Shown here: piece by piece, positions 8,484-16,646 of the stretch
How positions within the stretch are numbered: the stretch's first letter is position 1
Layout: each line of letters starts with the position of its first letter
NCBI GenBank assembly: GCA_028289645.1
Contig: JANQOK010000017.1
Location: 310,001-374,000 of the forward strand
Direction of reading: 5' to 3'
Source of the DNA: Anderseniella sp.
GTDB lineage: Bacteria; Pseudomonadota; Alphaproteobacteria; Rhizobiales; Aestuariivirgaceae
Length of the DNA: 64,000 nt
Notes under the pieces: model-generated
What the model saw: the letters and a program-made list of their open reading frames with translations, nothing else
The model's database searches: none
Told to the model about the DNA's origin: nothing
Position numbers and translations under genes: made by a program

Positions 8484-9707
8484 CTATGCCCGCATCGCCC
8501 GCGGCAGTGAGCCTGTCGGGTTCATGCCTTCCAGCATTGCCCTGCGTTTCAGTGGCGGGATGTTCTGCAGCGCCGTCATGCCGATGGTACGGCCGAGGTG
8601 CAGCGGGAAGAAATCTGAAATCAAGGAGCGGTTCATGGTGTCGATGGCAGCCTGGCGCGGCATCACATCTGCCCGCCGTGCGGAGTCATAGGCGGCGCAC
8701 AGTTTCTCGCTGCCGGGGTCTTCGTCAAGGCGGAAGGCATCTGCGATGGCTTCCGCGGCAAAGGCGGCATCGCGCAGGCTCATATTCAGGCCCTGGGCAC
8801 CGATGGGCGGCACAACGTGGGCAGCTTCACCAACCAGCAATATACGGTTGGCAGCAAATTTTCGCGCCGCCATGCCGGCCATCGGGATGGCGGCCGGTGT
8901 TGTGACGTCTTCAACCAGGCCCAGATCGCCGTGCATCTCCAATTGCAGGCGAGCCGCCAACTGATCCTGGGTAAGCGAGCATATGGCATCCACTTCCTCC
9001 GGCCGAACCATCCAGACCAGGCTCGAACGCTTGCCGGGCAGAGGAACGGTGGTAAACGGTCCTGAACTCTTGTGATATTCGACCGACATGCCGTGATGAG
9101 GGGAGGAGTGGGAAAAGCTGAGTGCAAGTGCGGTCTGGTCATAGCGCCATTCGTTCACCGCAATACCCGCATCGCGGCGCAGGACGGACTGGCGGCCGTC
9201 GGCGGCAATGACAACGGCTGCTTTCAGCGTTGCGTCCGTATCGACAGACAATTGTGCCTGGCCACCGTGTATTTCGCAGCCTGACACCGAGCCATCAATA
9301 AGAGAGACGGGGGCACCTTTTGCCGCTCTCGCCAACTCGTGAACCAGCAAGTCGAGCGGAATGTTCCAGCCAAACGGGCCGTCTCCGAGTTCACCCGACG
9401 AGAACGTCACCGTGGGAGCTGAGAATGTTGCCAGGGTGTCGTCGACGATTTTTAACAGGTCGAGGGCTTCGCTGCCGCCCTGCAATCGGTCCGGCCAGAC
9501 GCCGAGCGTCTCCAACAACCGGATGGACGGCTGCATGAGCGCGACCGTACGTCGAATTGGTTCGTCGGACTGTGGAGCCGTCAGCAGGTCAATTCCCGGT
9601 GCGACACAGGCGGTGCGGCATCCGGCCTGGGCCAGCAGGCAGGCCGATGCGAGACCCGCAGGGCCGGCGCCGGCAACTATCACATCGTAATCTGTCCCGT
9701 GAGGCAT
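8484..9707 (-). CDS. UbiH/UbiF/COQ6-family FAD-dependent hydroxylase
   Basis: A 407-residue aromatic hydroxylase of the ubiquinone-biosynthesis monooxygenase family, which hydroxylates the polyprenylated ring. Features: dinucleotide-binding GAGPAGLASA at residues 13-22, the middle motif AAVVIAADGRQSVLRR, and the second FAD motif ILLVGEAAHVVPPIGAQGLN followed by MSLRDA. Length fits the family. It is convergent with the epimerase gene (9 bp between stops) and divergent from the PaaG-like gene. Which ring position it modifies cannot be told. Confidence 0.87.
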   Translation of the reverse strand: MPHGTDYDVIVAGAGPAGLASACLLAQAGCRTACVAPGIDLLTAPQSDEPIRRTVALMQPSIRLLETLGVWPDRLQGGSEALDLLKIVDDTLATFSAPTVTFSSGELGDGPFGWNIPLDLLVHELARAAKGAPVSLIDGSVSGCEIHGGQAQLSVDTDATLKAAVVIAADGRQSVLRRDAGIAVNEWRYDQTALALSFSHSSPHHGMSVEYHKSSGPFTTVPLPGKRSSLVWMVRPEEVDAICSLTQDQLAARLQLEMHGDLGLVEDVTTPAAIPMAGMAARKFAANRILLVGEAAHVVPPIGAQGLNMSLRDAAFAAEAIADAFRLDEDPGSEKLCAAYDSARRADVMPRQAAIDTMNRSLISDFFPLHLGRTIGMTALQNIPPLKRRAMLEGMNPTGSLPRAMRA

Positions 9708-9807
9708 TTGTCTTCACCTTGCCGATTGCACGCAGCCGCAAAGCTGAGGCACACTTGCAGTCACTTAGTTCAACCCAGCGGCACCAAAGAAGCACTAGGA
9801 CCTCTAA

Positions 9808-10587
9808 ATGGCATACTCCGACATCACATTGGACCTCAATGACAATCTGGCGGTTGTGACGCTTAACCGCCCCGACAAGCTCAATTCCACAACCCGCAAC
9901 ATGCATGCGGAATTGCGCGGTGCGTTCGATGAGATCGAGGCTTCAGGTGCGCGTGCGGTGCTGATCACCGGAGCGGGCAGGGCGTTTTGCGCCGGCCAGG
10001 ATCTGGCTGACCTGCGCATGGACGGGCCGGAGGAGATCACTGAAATACTGGAAAATGACTTCAATCCGCTGGTGGCGCGCATCCGCTCGCTGGCGATGCC
10101 GGTTGTGTGCGCGGTCAACGGAGTTGCGGCCGGGGCCGGTGCCAACCTGGCGCTTGCCTGCGATATTATTCTGGCCGCCAGGTCGGCTTCTTTCTTGCAG
10201 GCCTTTGCGCGCATTGGCCTGATCCCTGATGCCGGCGGCACCTGGACGCTGCCGCGGCAGGTGGGAGAGGCACGGGCCAAGGGAATGGCGATGCTGGCCG
10301 AGCCATTGCCGGCGGAAAAGGCGCTGGAATGGGGCCTGATCTGGCAGGTGTGCGACGACGACGAACTGATGAATGACGCGATGCGCCTGGCCAGCCGGTT
10401 GTCGAGGCAGCCGACAAAAGCATTTTCCCTGATAAAACAGGCCATTAATGCGTCGTCTGCACACGGATTCGAAGCGCATCTCAAAGTCGAGGCAGAACTG
10501 CAGGCTGCGGCCGCGGCAAGCCATGACTATGACGAAGGTGTCAAGGCGTTCCTGGAGAAACGCAAACCGGTGTTCAAAGGAGAGTAG
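9808..10587 (+). CDS. Enoyl-CoA hydratase/isomerase, PaaG-like
   Basis: Crotonase-fold protein of 259 residues. Segments GRAFCAGQDLADLR, VNGVAAGAGANLALACDI and FARIGLIPDAGGTWTLPRQV closely match PaaG, the ring-1,2-epoxyphenylacetyl-CoA isomerase. The oxyanion-hole region (AFCAGQ and GAGANL) and the Asp of PDAGGTW agree with isomerase-type members. No other phenylacetate genes are nearby, so a broader role in fatty-acid or aromatic acyl-CoA turnover is possible. A dyad repeat follows the stop codon. Confidence 0.82.
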   Translation: MAYSDITLDLNDNLAVVTLNRPDKLNSTTRNMHAELRGAFDEIEASGARAVLITGAGRAFCAGQDLADLRMDGPEEITEILENDFNPLVARIRSLAMPVVCAVNGVAAGAGANLALACDIILAARSASFLQAFARIGLIPDAGGTWTLPRQVGEARAKGMAMLAEPLPAEKALEWGLIWQVCDDDELMNDAMRLASRLSRQPTKAFSLIKQAINASSAHGFEAHLKVEAELQAAAAASHDYDEGVKAFLEKRKPVFKGE

Positions 10588-10625
10588 GGCGGCTGAACTG
10601 TGCCGGGCAGAAGTTCCCATTGCGC

Positions 10626-10698
10626 TGTCATCCTCGGGCTTGTCCCGAGGATCCAGAAATGGTTGCCGTGGACCCTCGGGACAAGCCCGAGGGTGACA
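10626..10698. repeat. Intergenic palindromic repeat (nested CCTCGGG/CCCGAGG arms)
   Basis: Two near-complementary arms, 10626-10654 and 10671-10698, separated by about 16 bases. Each arm is itself a dyad built from CCTCGGG and CCCGAGG around CTTGT or ACAAG. The outer pairing runs from TGTCATCCTCGGG to CCCGAGGGTGACA. This design and wording is common in intergenic repeats of alphaproteobacterial genomes. It lies between convergent genes, so a terminator or mRNA-end role is possible. Confidence 0.8.
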
Positions 10699-10744
10699 AT
10701 GTGGGACAGTTGCAGGCTTTTTGTCCGCGAAATCGTTCGACCAG

Positions 10745-11362
10745 TTACGGCCCGGACCACTCGATGTTGCACAGCTCGGCAGACTTGTCGTCGAATGTCC
10801 ACACCCGGCCGAAATCGCGCACTTTGGCTTTGACGCCCTGGGCCACGATCACTTCCGGGCCCATCCAATAAGACGTGTTCTGGATCGTCACCGGTTCGCC
10901 GGGCCGGGCGCCATCAATCTGCCTGATGCTTGCCATCACCTTGCGCCCGGCTGTCACGGAGCGTTCGGTGCCGTTGGTTTCATAGGTGACCGGCATGCGC
11001 TGGGTACCGAGGAAATTGGCGACCAGCAGCTTGAACAGCCCGGTGGTGCCCTTGGCCGAGCCCGACATGATCATCTCGATGGCGCGGGTCTGCTCATCGC
11101 TGGCCTTGTCATCAACATAGAGGCCGACTGACCATCCGCCTTCGCCCATGCGACCGGGAATATCGAGCAGGGCCGCCACATTGACGCCCTTGAGACTGGT
11201 CGTTCCCCAGTGGCCGTCGTCGATGCGTACCGCCATCCAGGCCTGACAATAGCCGTGCGTGGGCTTGGCGGCGCCGAGCGACACGACGCAGGGACAAAAC
11301 AGGTCGCAGTTGCAGTTCAGGGCCAGTTCGCCCTTGATTTTCCAGTCTTCAATTTCGGCCAT
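10745..11362 (-). CDS. DUF1326 domain protein, Cys-rich N-terminus
   Basis: A 205-residue soluble protein of the DUF1326 family. The N-terminal CNCDLFCPC cluster (four cysteines in ten residues) looks like a metal-binding site. There is no signal peptide. It follows the DUF2182 membrane-protein gene by nine bases on the same strand, a pairing seen repeatedly in proteobacteria, so the two probably act together. Function is not established; metal handling is inferred from the Cys cluster and from the Met/His/Cys-rich partner. Confidence 0.82.
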   Translation of the reverse strand: MAEIEDWKIKGELALNCNCDLFCPCVVSLGAAKPTHGYCQAWMAVRIDDGHWGTTSLKGVNVAALLDIPGRMGEGGWSVGLYVDDKASDEQTRAIEMIMSGSAKGTTGLFKLLVANFLGTQRMPVTYETNGTERSVTAGRKVMASIRQIDGARPGEPVTIQNTSYWMGPEVIVAQGVKAKVRDFGRVWTFDDKSAELCNIEWSGP

Positions 11363-11371
11363 AGTCTTTCG

Positions 11372-12130
11372 TCAACTCCAAAGTGTTCCAGCGAGAACGT
11401 ACAAGCCCGCGGCAATCAGCACAATGCCGATGACACGTCCCCAGGTTTCCGCGCGCGGTATGGTTTTCTCGGCAACAAAGTACAACGCCAACACGGCCAT
11501 CCACCACACTGTCATGGCGCCGAAAACGAACATCAGCCCCATGATCATGCCGCAGCATCCGACGCAAAACGCGCCGTGGTGCAGACCGAGCGGAAAAGCG
11601 CCTTGCAGCCCGCCTTTCCAGTGGGCCAGCAGGAACGCCATCGGGCTGCGGCAGTGCTGCAGACAGGTGTCCTTTATGGGCGTTAGTTGCCAGGCGCCCG
11701 CTGCAATCAGCAACACGCCCGATGCGACAGGCAGGGCCTGCGTGCCACCTTGCTCAAACCAAGGGGTTTGCGCCAGGGCTGTCTGCAGAAAGGCGGCAGC
11801 AACGGAAAATACAGCCCATAATGAGAAGTAACCGACCGAAAACACTACCACACGCAATGCCAGGGCCGGGCCTTGCACCTCATTTCTGGACACCAGGGCA
11901 TAAGTTGCAACCATCGGCACCATGGCAGGCAGCATCATTGCCAGCATCATGAACAGCCACATGATGGAAGTACCGGTAAGACTCTTCGCACTCCAGTTGA
12001 CCATCATTGCCATGTCGGACATTGCGGCGGCGTTGCCCATATGGGCCCACATCATCCACCACAAGGCCGCGGCCAGACTGAGCATGATGGTGCCGGGCAG
12101 AAAGCCGGGATGTTCAAGAATGCGGATCAT
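11372..12130 (-). CDS. DUF2182 membrane protein, Met/His/Cys-rich
   Basis: A 252-residue integral membrane protein with about six or seven hydrophobic segments. Potential metal ligands are concentrated in and next to the helices: WWMMWAHMGNAAAMSDMAMM near the N-terminus, MWLFMMLAMMLPAMVPM, CLQHC and HHGAFCVGCCGMIMG. This fits the family description of a predicted metal-binding integral membrane protein. It is upstream of and likely co-transcribed with the DUF1326 gene, and starts 13 bases before the end of the GST gene. Transport, storage or insertion of a metal such as copper is a guess. Confidence 0.82.
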   Translation of the reverse strand: MIRILEHPGFLPGTIMLSLAAALWWMMWAHMGNAAAMSDMAMMVNWSAKSLTGTSIMWLFMMLAMMLPAMVPMVATYALVSRNEVQGPALALRVVVFSVGYFSLWAVFSVAAAFLQTALAQTPWFEQGGTQALPVASGVLLIAAGAWQLTPIKDTCLQHCRSPMAFLLAHWKGGLQGAFPLGLHHGAFCVGCCGMIMGLMFVFGAMTVWWMAVLALYFVAEKTIPRAETWGRVIGIVLIAAGLYVLAGTLWS

Positions 12131-12142
12131 CGGTCGTCAGCT

Positions 12143-12757
12143 TCACGCAGGTGGCGGGGTTGCGGTCATTGAGGATCGCTTGGCAAAGTCGTCATAGAAC
12201 CCCGCCAGTTTCGGTCGGCTGTCACGCCACGCCAGGTCGGCATATCGGAAGTCGAAGTAAGCCAACACTACGGCGGTGGCGATTGTGCCTGCGTGCACGG
12301 AACTGAATTCGTCCGTCCAGTTGTTTTCCAGATCATCCATGCCGGCTTCCATACGGGCGTGCTGGCGTGCCACCCAGTCCGGCCAGCGCTTCTCTTCAGG
12401 CCGGACGGCGGTCTCGTAGCGTCTTGAGACGCCGGCATCCATCAAGCCAACAGCCAGCGACTGCATGGTGAGAATGCGAAATCTTGATACAGGTTCGTCC
12501 GGCAACAGTTCCTTGTCGCCGGCGTGATGGCACAGGTACTCACAGATCACCCGGCTGTCGTACAAAGGCGTTCCGTGATCGGTGACCAGCGAGGGAATCT
12601 TGCCAAGCGGGTTATCGGCGGCGACGGCGTCATTGACCCTGTCTGGCAGGAAAACGCCGGTGTCGATCAACTCGATCTGGTCGGCAATGCCCAACTCATG
12701 GGCGGTGACCATGACCATGCGGACAAATGGCGATGCCGGATTGTGGTGAAGTTTCAA
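12143..12757 (-). CDS. Glutathione S-transferase family protein
   Basis: A 204-residue GST. The N-terminal thioredoxin-like domain begins MKLHHNPASPFVRMVMVTAHE and has the cis-proline loop NPLGKIPSLV and the glutathione-contacting DSRVICEYL. The C-terminal helical domain is present. It may be transcribed together with the DUF2182/DUF1326 genes that follow on the same strand (12 bp gap). Substrate unknown. Confidence 0.85.
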   Translation of the reverse strand: MKLHHNPASPFVRMVMVTAHELGIADQIELIDTGVFLPDRVNDAVAADNPLGKIPSLVTDHGTPLYDSRVICEYLCHHAGDKELLPDEPVSRFRILTMQSLAVGLMDAGVSRRYETAVRPEEKRWPDWVARQHARMEAGMDDLENNWTDEFSSVHAGTIATAVVLAYFDFRYADLAWRDSRPKLAGFYDDFAKRSSMTATPPPA

Positions 12758-12832
12758 GGCAAAGGCCTCCGGTCTGAATGTGAGTTCGATGTGCCGACAA
12801 ACCTAGCGGAGAGTGGAGCGGTCCGCCAACTG

Positions 12833-12859
12833 AAAAAGGCCAGACAATCGCGTCTGGCC
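12833..12859 (-). terminator. Intrinsic terminator downstream of the peroxiredoxin gene
   Basis: On the minus strand GGCCAGAC, a six-base loop and GTCTGGCC form a perfect 8-bp GC-rich stem followed directly by TTTTT. It lies 29 bases after the peroxiredoxin stop codon, where a terminator is expected. Confidence 0.75.
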
Positions 12860-12888
12860 CTTCAAAAAGCGAGTTGTCACCGACAGTT

Positions 12889-13551
12889 TCAGTCTTCGGG
12901 CTGACTGACCAGGCGGATGTACGGTTTGGGAGATTTCCAGCCCTGCGGGAATTTCTCCTTGGCTTCCTCGTCAGAGACCGCCGGCACAATGATGACGTCT
13001 TCGCCGTTCTGCCAGTTAACGGGTGTGGCGACCTTGTGCTTGGCAGTCAGTTGGATGGAGTCCAGCACCCGGAGAATTTCGTCAAAGTTGCGGCCGGTGC
13101 TCATGGGGTAGGCGAGGGTAAGCTTGACCTCCCGGTCGGGACCAATGACGAATACGGTGCGGACCGTCTTGTTGTCGGCTGCGGTGCGTTCTGCCGCCTT
13201 GCCAGTCGCGTTCGGGTGGATCATGCCGAACAGCTTGGCCACCGTCATATCGGTGTCTCCGATCATCGGGTAGTTGACAGCATTGCCGGTCGCATCCGCG
13301 ATGTCTTTTTTCCAGCGCTGATGATCGTCAACGCTGTCGACGGAAAGACCGATTATCTTGGTGTTGCGGGCCGCAAACTGGTCGGCAATCCCCGCCATGG
13401 CGCCGAGTTCGGTGGTGCACACGGGAGTGAAGTCCTTGGGATGGGAGAACATCACGACCCAGGAGTCTCCGGCCCAATCATAGAAGTTGATATTGCCTTC
13501 CGTAGTTTCAGCATCAAAGTTCGGGGCGGTATCGCCAATCTGCACAGCCAT
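12889..13551 (-). CDS. 1-Cys peroxiredoxin (Prx6 class)
   Basis: Thiol peroxidase of 220 residues that reduces peroxides. The peroxidatic cysteine is Cys45 in the motif HPKDFTPVCTTEL. The C-terminal extension (NWQNGEDVIIVPAVSDEEA, KSPKPYIRLV) defines the Prx6-type subclass, which lacks a resolving cysteine. It is monocistronic, followed by an intrinsic terminator and divergent from lysM. Length is normal for the class. Confidence 0.92.
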   Translation of the reverse strand: MAVQIGDTAPNFDAETTEGNINFYDWAGDSWVVMFSHPKDFTPVCTTELGAMAGIADQFAARNTKIIGLSVDSVDDHQRWKKDIADATGNAVNYPMIGDTDMTVAKLFGMIHPNATGKAAERTAADNKTVRTVFVIGPDREVKLTLAYPMSTGRNFDEILRVLDSIQLTAKHKVATPVNWQNGEDVIIVPAVSDEEAKEKFPQGWKSPKPYIRLVSQPED

Positions 13552-13695
13552 TATAGCCTCCTGTCATTGTTATCGTTCCTGTACGAACGTGTTTTTACTC
13601 TAAAAATGAGAAAATGTTTTTGGTAGACGATCAGTGCAAAAGTAGGTCACAAATAGGTGATCGGGCGGGGCCCAGTCTACAGCAAGGAGAATACT

Positions 13696-14139
13696 ATGGG
13701 AATTTTCGATTTCATCAAGAGCGCCGGAAAGGCGCTCGGCATCGGGGGTGATGATGAAGCGCCAACTGCTGACGCGTTGAAGAAGGAGCTGGATTCCCAC
13801 AATCTCGGCACCGAGAACGTGAAAGTCGAAATCGACGGCGACAAGGCGATTGTTACCGGCGATGTGGCCGATCAGTCTATTCTCGAAAAGGCCATCATTG
13901 CTGTCGGCAATACTCTCGGAGTGTCCAAGGTTGAAAGCAATCTGACTGCGCCGTCCCAAAAGGATCCGGTGTTCTACACGGTGAAGAAGGGCGACAACCT
14001 GTGGAAGATTTCCGAGGCTCACTACGGCAAAGGCAAGGGCGGAAAGTACAATGTGATCTTTGAAGCCAACAAGCCGATGCTGAACCATCCTGACAAGATT
14101 TATCCAGGTCAGGTGCTCCGCATTCCTGAACTGGATTAG
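13696..14139 (+). CDS. lysM: LysM/BON domain protein (Kbp/YgaU-like)
   Basis: A 147-residue protein with an N-terminal amphipathic stretch (MGIFDFIKSAGKALGIGGDD), a BON domain (about residues 20-80) and a C-terminal LysM domain (FYTVKKGDNLWKISEAHYGK to the end). E. coli Kbp, with the same layout, binds potassium. The start at 13696 follows AAGGAG and begins the conserved N-terminus; an upstream in-frame start at 13657 would add 13 unrelated residues. A terminator follows. Confidence 0.88.
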   Translation: MGIFDFIKSAGKALGIGGDDEAPTADALKKELDSHNLGTENVKVEIDGDKAIVTGDVADQSILEKAIIAVGNTLGVSKVESNLTAPSQKDPVFYTVKKGDNLWKISEAHYGKGKGGKYNVIFEANKPMLNHPDKIYPGQVLRIPELD

Positions 14140-14151
14140 TTCAAACTCAAT

Positions 14152-14184
14152 ATGGCCGCAGGGATAACCTGCGGCCATGTTTTC
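14152..14184 (+). terminator. Intrinsic terminator after lysM
   Basis: ATGGCCGCAGG and CCTGCGGCCAT make a perfect 11-bp stem with a five-base loop, followed by GTTTTC. It begins 12 bases after the lysM stop codon. Confidence 0.82.
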
Positions 14185-14205
14185 AAGTGTGTTGGTCGCT
14201 GCTGG

Positions 14206-14661
14206 TCAGCTGCGCATTTGTTCCACGCGGGCGCGGGCTGTGTTGCGCAGTGCTTCGTCAACCACTTCCAGGTCCTGCACGGTCTTGCCGACCGGGAACA
14301 GCGAGGCGCCGGCCAGCTTGACGTGGGCCCAGGCAAACGGAATCCCGATGATGGTAATGGCATTGGCCACGGCAAAGGTCAGGTGCATGACCGCCAGCCA
14401 CCAGCCGGCCAGAATAAACCACAAAACGTTGCCGATGAAGCCCAGCACGCCGGTGCCGATGTCTTCGCGGCCGTAGAGTTCGTCACGGGCTATCACGTCC
14501 CGTCCGAACGGCCACAATGTATAGTTGGCCAGCATGAAACAGGACCGGGCCCAGGGCAGGCCGACAATGGTGATGGCTGCCACGATTCCAACCAGGAACC
14601 AGGCAATTGCGGACCAGATTCCGCCGAACAGCAGCCATAGAATATTCAGTATCAGTCGCAT
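14206..14661 (-). CDS. yccF: YccF-family inner membrane protein
   Basis: A 151-residue membrane protein with two copies of the YccF (DUF307) motif. The first is LNILWLLFGGIWSAIAWFL followed by IVGLPWARSCFMLA; the second is GNVLWFILAGWWLAVMHL followed by IIGIPFAWAHVKLA. About four hydrophobic segments. Function of the family is not established. It converges on lysM. Confidence 0.85.
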   Translation of the reverse strand: MRLILNILWLLFGGIWSAIAWFLVGIVAAITIVGLPWARSCFMLANYTLWPFGRDVIARDELYGREDIGTGVLGFIGNVLWFILAGWWLAVMHLTFAVANAITIIGIPFAWAHVKLAGASLFPVGKTVQDLEVVDEALRNTARARVEQMRS

Positions 14662-14796
14662 AACGAAGTACCCCCGTAAGATGTCAATTAAATTCTATAT
14701 GGGGGCTGTATCGGCGAATTTCCAGTTATCGAGGTCGCATGGCGGCCCATCGGCATTATTGGCTTGCGAGGCATTCAAGCATGCATGGCCTCGGGG

Positions 14797-15309
14797 TTAC
14801 GCCAGCATGCCACCGCCCTTGCCAACGGACTGCCGGATCATGGCCAGTGCGGTGCCAATGGCGGCATGGCGAATTTCATTGCGGCCGATGTCGCCGTAAG
14901 TCATGCGGACATGATGGATATCCAGGTCGGACCGCGCACAGCCGAAGTGTACCAGTCCAATCGGTTTTTCTGCCGAACCGCCGCCCGGCCCGGCAATGCC
15001 GGTTACAGAGACCGAAACATTGGCGCGAGAGTTTCGCAGGGCACCTTCCGCCATTTCTCGGGCGACCTGCTCGGACACGGCGCCATGTTGCTCGATCAGG
15101 GTCATGGGAACACCCAGCATTTCAGACTTGGCTTCGTTGGAATAGGTGACGAAACCGCGATCGATCATGCCGGAAGACCCTGCAATGCTGGTCAGCAGGC
15201 CCGCAACCAGTCCGCCGGTGCAGCTTTCAGCGGTCACCAGCATCAGTCCTCCCTCGCGCAGCATGTCGAGGGTGTCCTTCGCTTCGATGATCAACTGGCG
15301 ATCGAACAT
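14797..15309 (-). CDS. pncC: Nicotinamide-nucleotide amidohydrolase PncC (CinA C-terminal domain)
   Basis: A 170-residue stand-alone CinA-C domain that deamidates NMN to NaMN in pyridine-nucleotide recycling. Diagnostic segments are VTAESCTGGLVAGLLTSIAG, GFVTYSNEAKSEMLGV and SVTGIAGPGGGSAEKPIGLV. Four bases separate its start from the ispDF stop, so the two are co-transcribed, an arrangement common in alphaproteobacteria. Confidence 0.92.
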   Translation of the reverse strand: MFDRQLIIEAKDTLDMLREGGLMLVTAESCTGGLVAGLLTSIAGSSGMIDRGFVTYSNEAKSEMLGVPMTLIEQHGAVSEQVAREMAEGALRNSRANVSVSVTGIAGPGGGSAEKPIGLVHFGCARSDLDIHHVRMTYGDIGRNEIRHAAIGTALAMIRQSVGKGGGMLA

Positions 15310-15313
15310 ATGT

Positions 15314-16486
15314 TCACTCCGGCAGGCGGATGGTGGCGGTGGCTGCGGCTGCTATGCCTTCTTCCCGGCCGGTGAAACCCAGCCATTCCGTTGTGGTTGC
15401 CTTGACCGATACTCGGTCGGCAGCAATACCGATGATCCGGGCCACGTTCTCGCGCATGGCATCGACGTGGGGCCGGATTTTTGGTGCCTGGCAGATCAGT
15501 GTCAAGTCTACGTGAGAAATGACGCCGCCTTTGTCGCTGACCAACTGGGCCGCATGCTTGAGGAATATATCTGATGCGGCGCCCTTCCACTTCTCCTCCG
15601 TCGGCGGGAAGTGCTTGCCGATATCGCCTTCGCACAGGGCGCCGAGAATGGCATCGGTGAGAGTATGCAGGCCGACATCGGCGTCAGAATGCCCCTTCAG
15701 TTTCCGGCTGTGCGGTATCGTCAGCCCACACAGGATAACATGGTCGCCATCTTCGAAGGCATGGACATCGTATCCGTGCCCGACCCGTACGTCATTGAGC
15801 ATCTTGGGTTTTCCTGTGTTGAGTCGGGTTTCTGCCTCGTGCAGGTCCGCACTGGTGGTGATCTTGTAGTTCTCCGGGCGTCCTGGAATTATGGCGACAT
15901 CGAGTTCGGCCCATTCGGCTATGGATGCATCGTCGGTGAAGTCGGTGCGGTTGCTTGCGGCCGCTGCCGTGTGCGCATCGAATATGTCCCTGAAACGAAA
16001 CGCCTGCGGGGTCTGAGCTCCCCACAGGCCGGCCCGGTCGACCGTTTCTGCAATGATGCCGTCACTTTCCCGCTTCAGTGTATCGGCAACGGGAACCGCC
16101 GGAATGCAGCCTGGCGCTTCTGACAATTTCGCCACAACAGCCGAGATGGTGTCCGGATCCACAAACGGCCGGGCGGCATCATGTATCAATACCCTTGCAG
16201 GTTTGAGCGCTGCCACAGCCTTTAGGCCATTGTAGACCGATGACTGCCGCGTCGCACCGCCCCTGACGGGCTCCGGCAGGTCCATGCCGGAAACGGCTTT
16301 CATGTAAAGATCATCATGGTTTTCGCCGATAACGACCTGTATGTGGTCAATCTCATTGTGCTGCTGAAATGCCCGCACTGTGCGACGCAATACGGCTTCG
16401 CCGCCTATGTGCTGGTACTGTTTGGGAATTTCTCCGCCGACGCGCAGGCCGGCACCTGCGGCAACAATAATTACGGCTGTGGTCAT
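15314..16486 (-). CDS. ispDF: Bifunctional IspD/IspF isoprenoid biosynthesis enzyme
   Basis: Fusion enzyme of about 390 residues in the MEP pathway. The N-terminal half is IspD, a CTP-dependent cytidylyltransferase (AVIIVAAGAGLRVG, IPKQYQHIGG, HDAARPFVD). The C-terminal half is IspF, MECDP synthase (VRVGHGYDVHAFEDGD, GHSDADVGLHTLTDAI, KATTTEWLGFTGREEGIAA). The natural fusion is typical of alphaproteobacteria. I place the start at the ATG giving MTTAVIIVAAG; an in-frame ATG at 16513 is a possible alternative. It is divergent from dusB. Confidence 0.93.
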   Translation of the reverse strand: MTTAVIIVAAGAGLRVGGEIPKQYQHIGGEAVLRRTVRAFQQHNEIDHIQVVIGENHDDLYMKAVSGMDLPEPVRGGATRQSSVYNGLKAVAALKPARVLIHDAARPFVDPDTISAVVAKLSEAPGCIPAVPVADTLKRESDGIIAETVDRAGLWGAQTPQAFRFRDIFDAHTAAAASNRTDFTDDASIAEWAELDVAIIPGRPENYKITTSADLHEAETRLNTGKPKMLNDVRVGHGYDVHAFEDGDHVILCGLTIPHSRKLKGHSDADVGLHTLTDAILGALCEGDIGKHFPPTEEKWKGAASDIFLKHAAQLVSDKGGVISHVDLTLICQAPKIRPHVDAMRENVARIIGIAADRVSVKATTTEWLGFTGREEGIAAAATATIRLPE

Positions 16487-16646
16487 GGTGACGACGCCCC
16501 GGTTGGAAGTCATAACTGTGTGAGAAGCTCTATCAGGCTGATTGCCTGCAGGGCAAGCTGCGCGCGCGACAAACATAGTAATTGCAATGTCGCAGCCAGA
16601 TGCTAATGTGCCTGAAAATTAAACGAAAATGTCGAGCGTCTAATTT

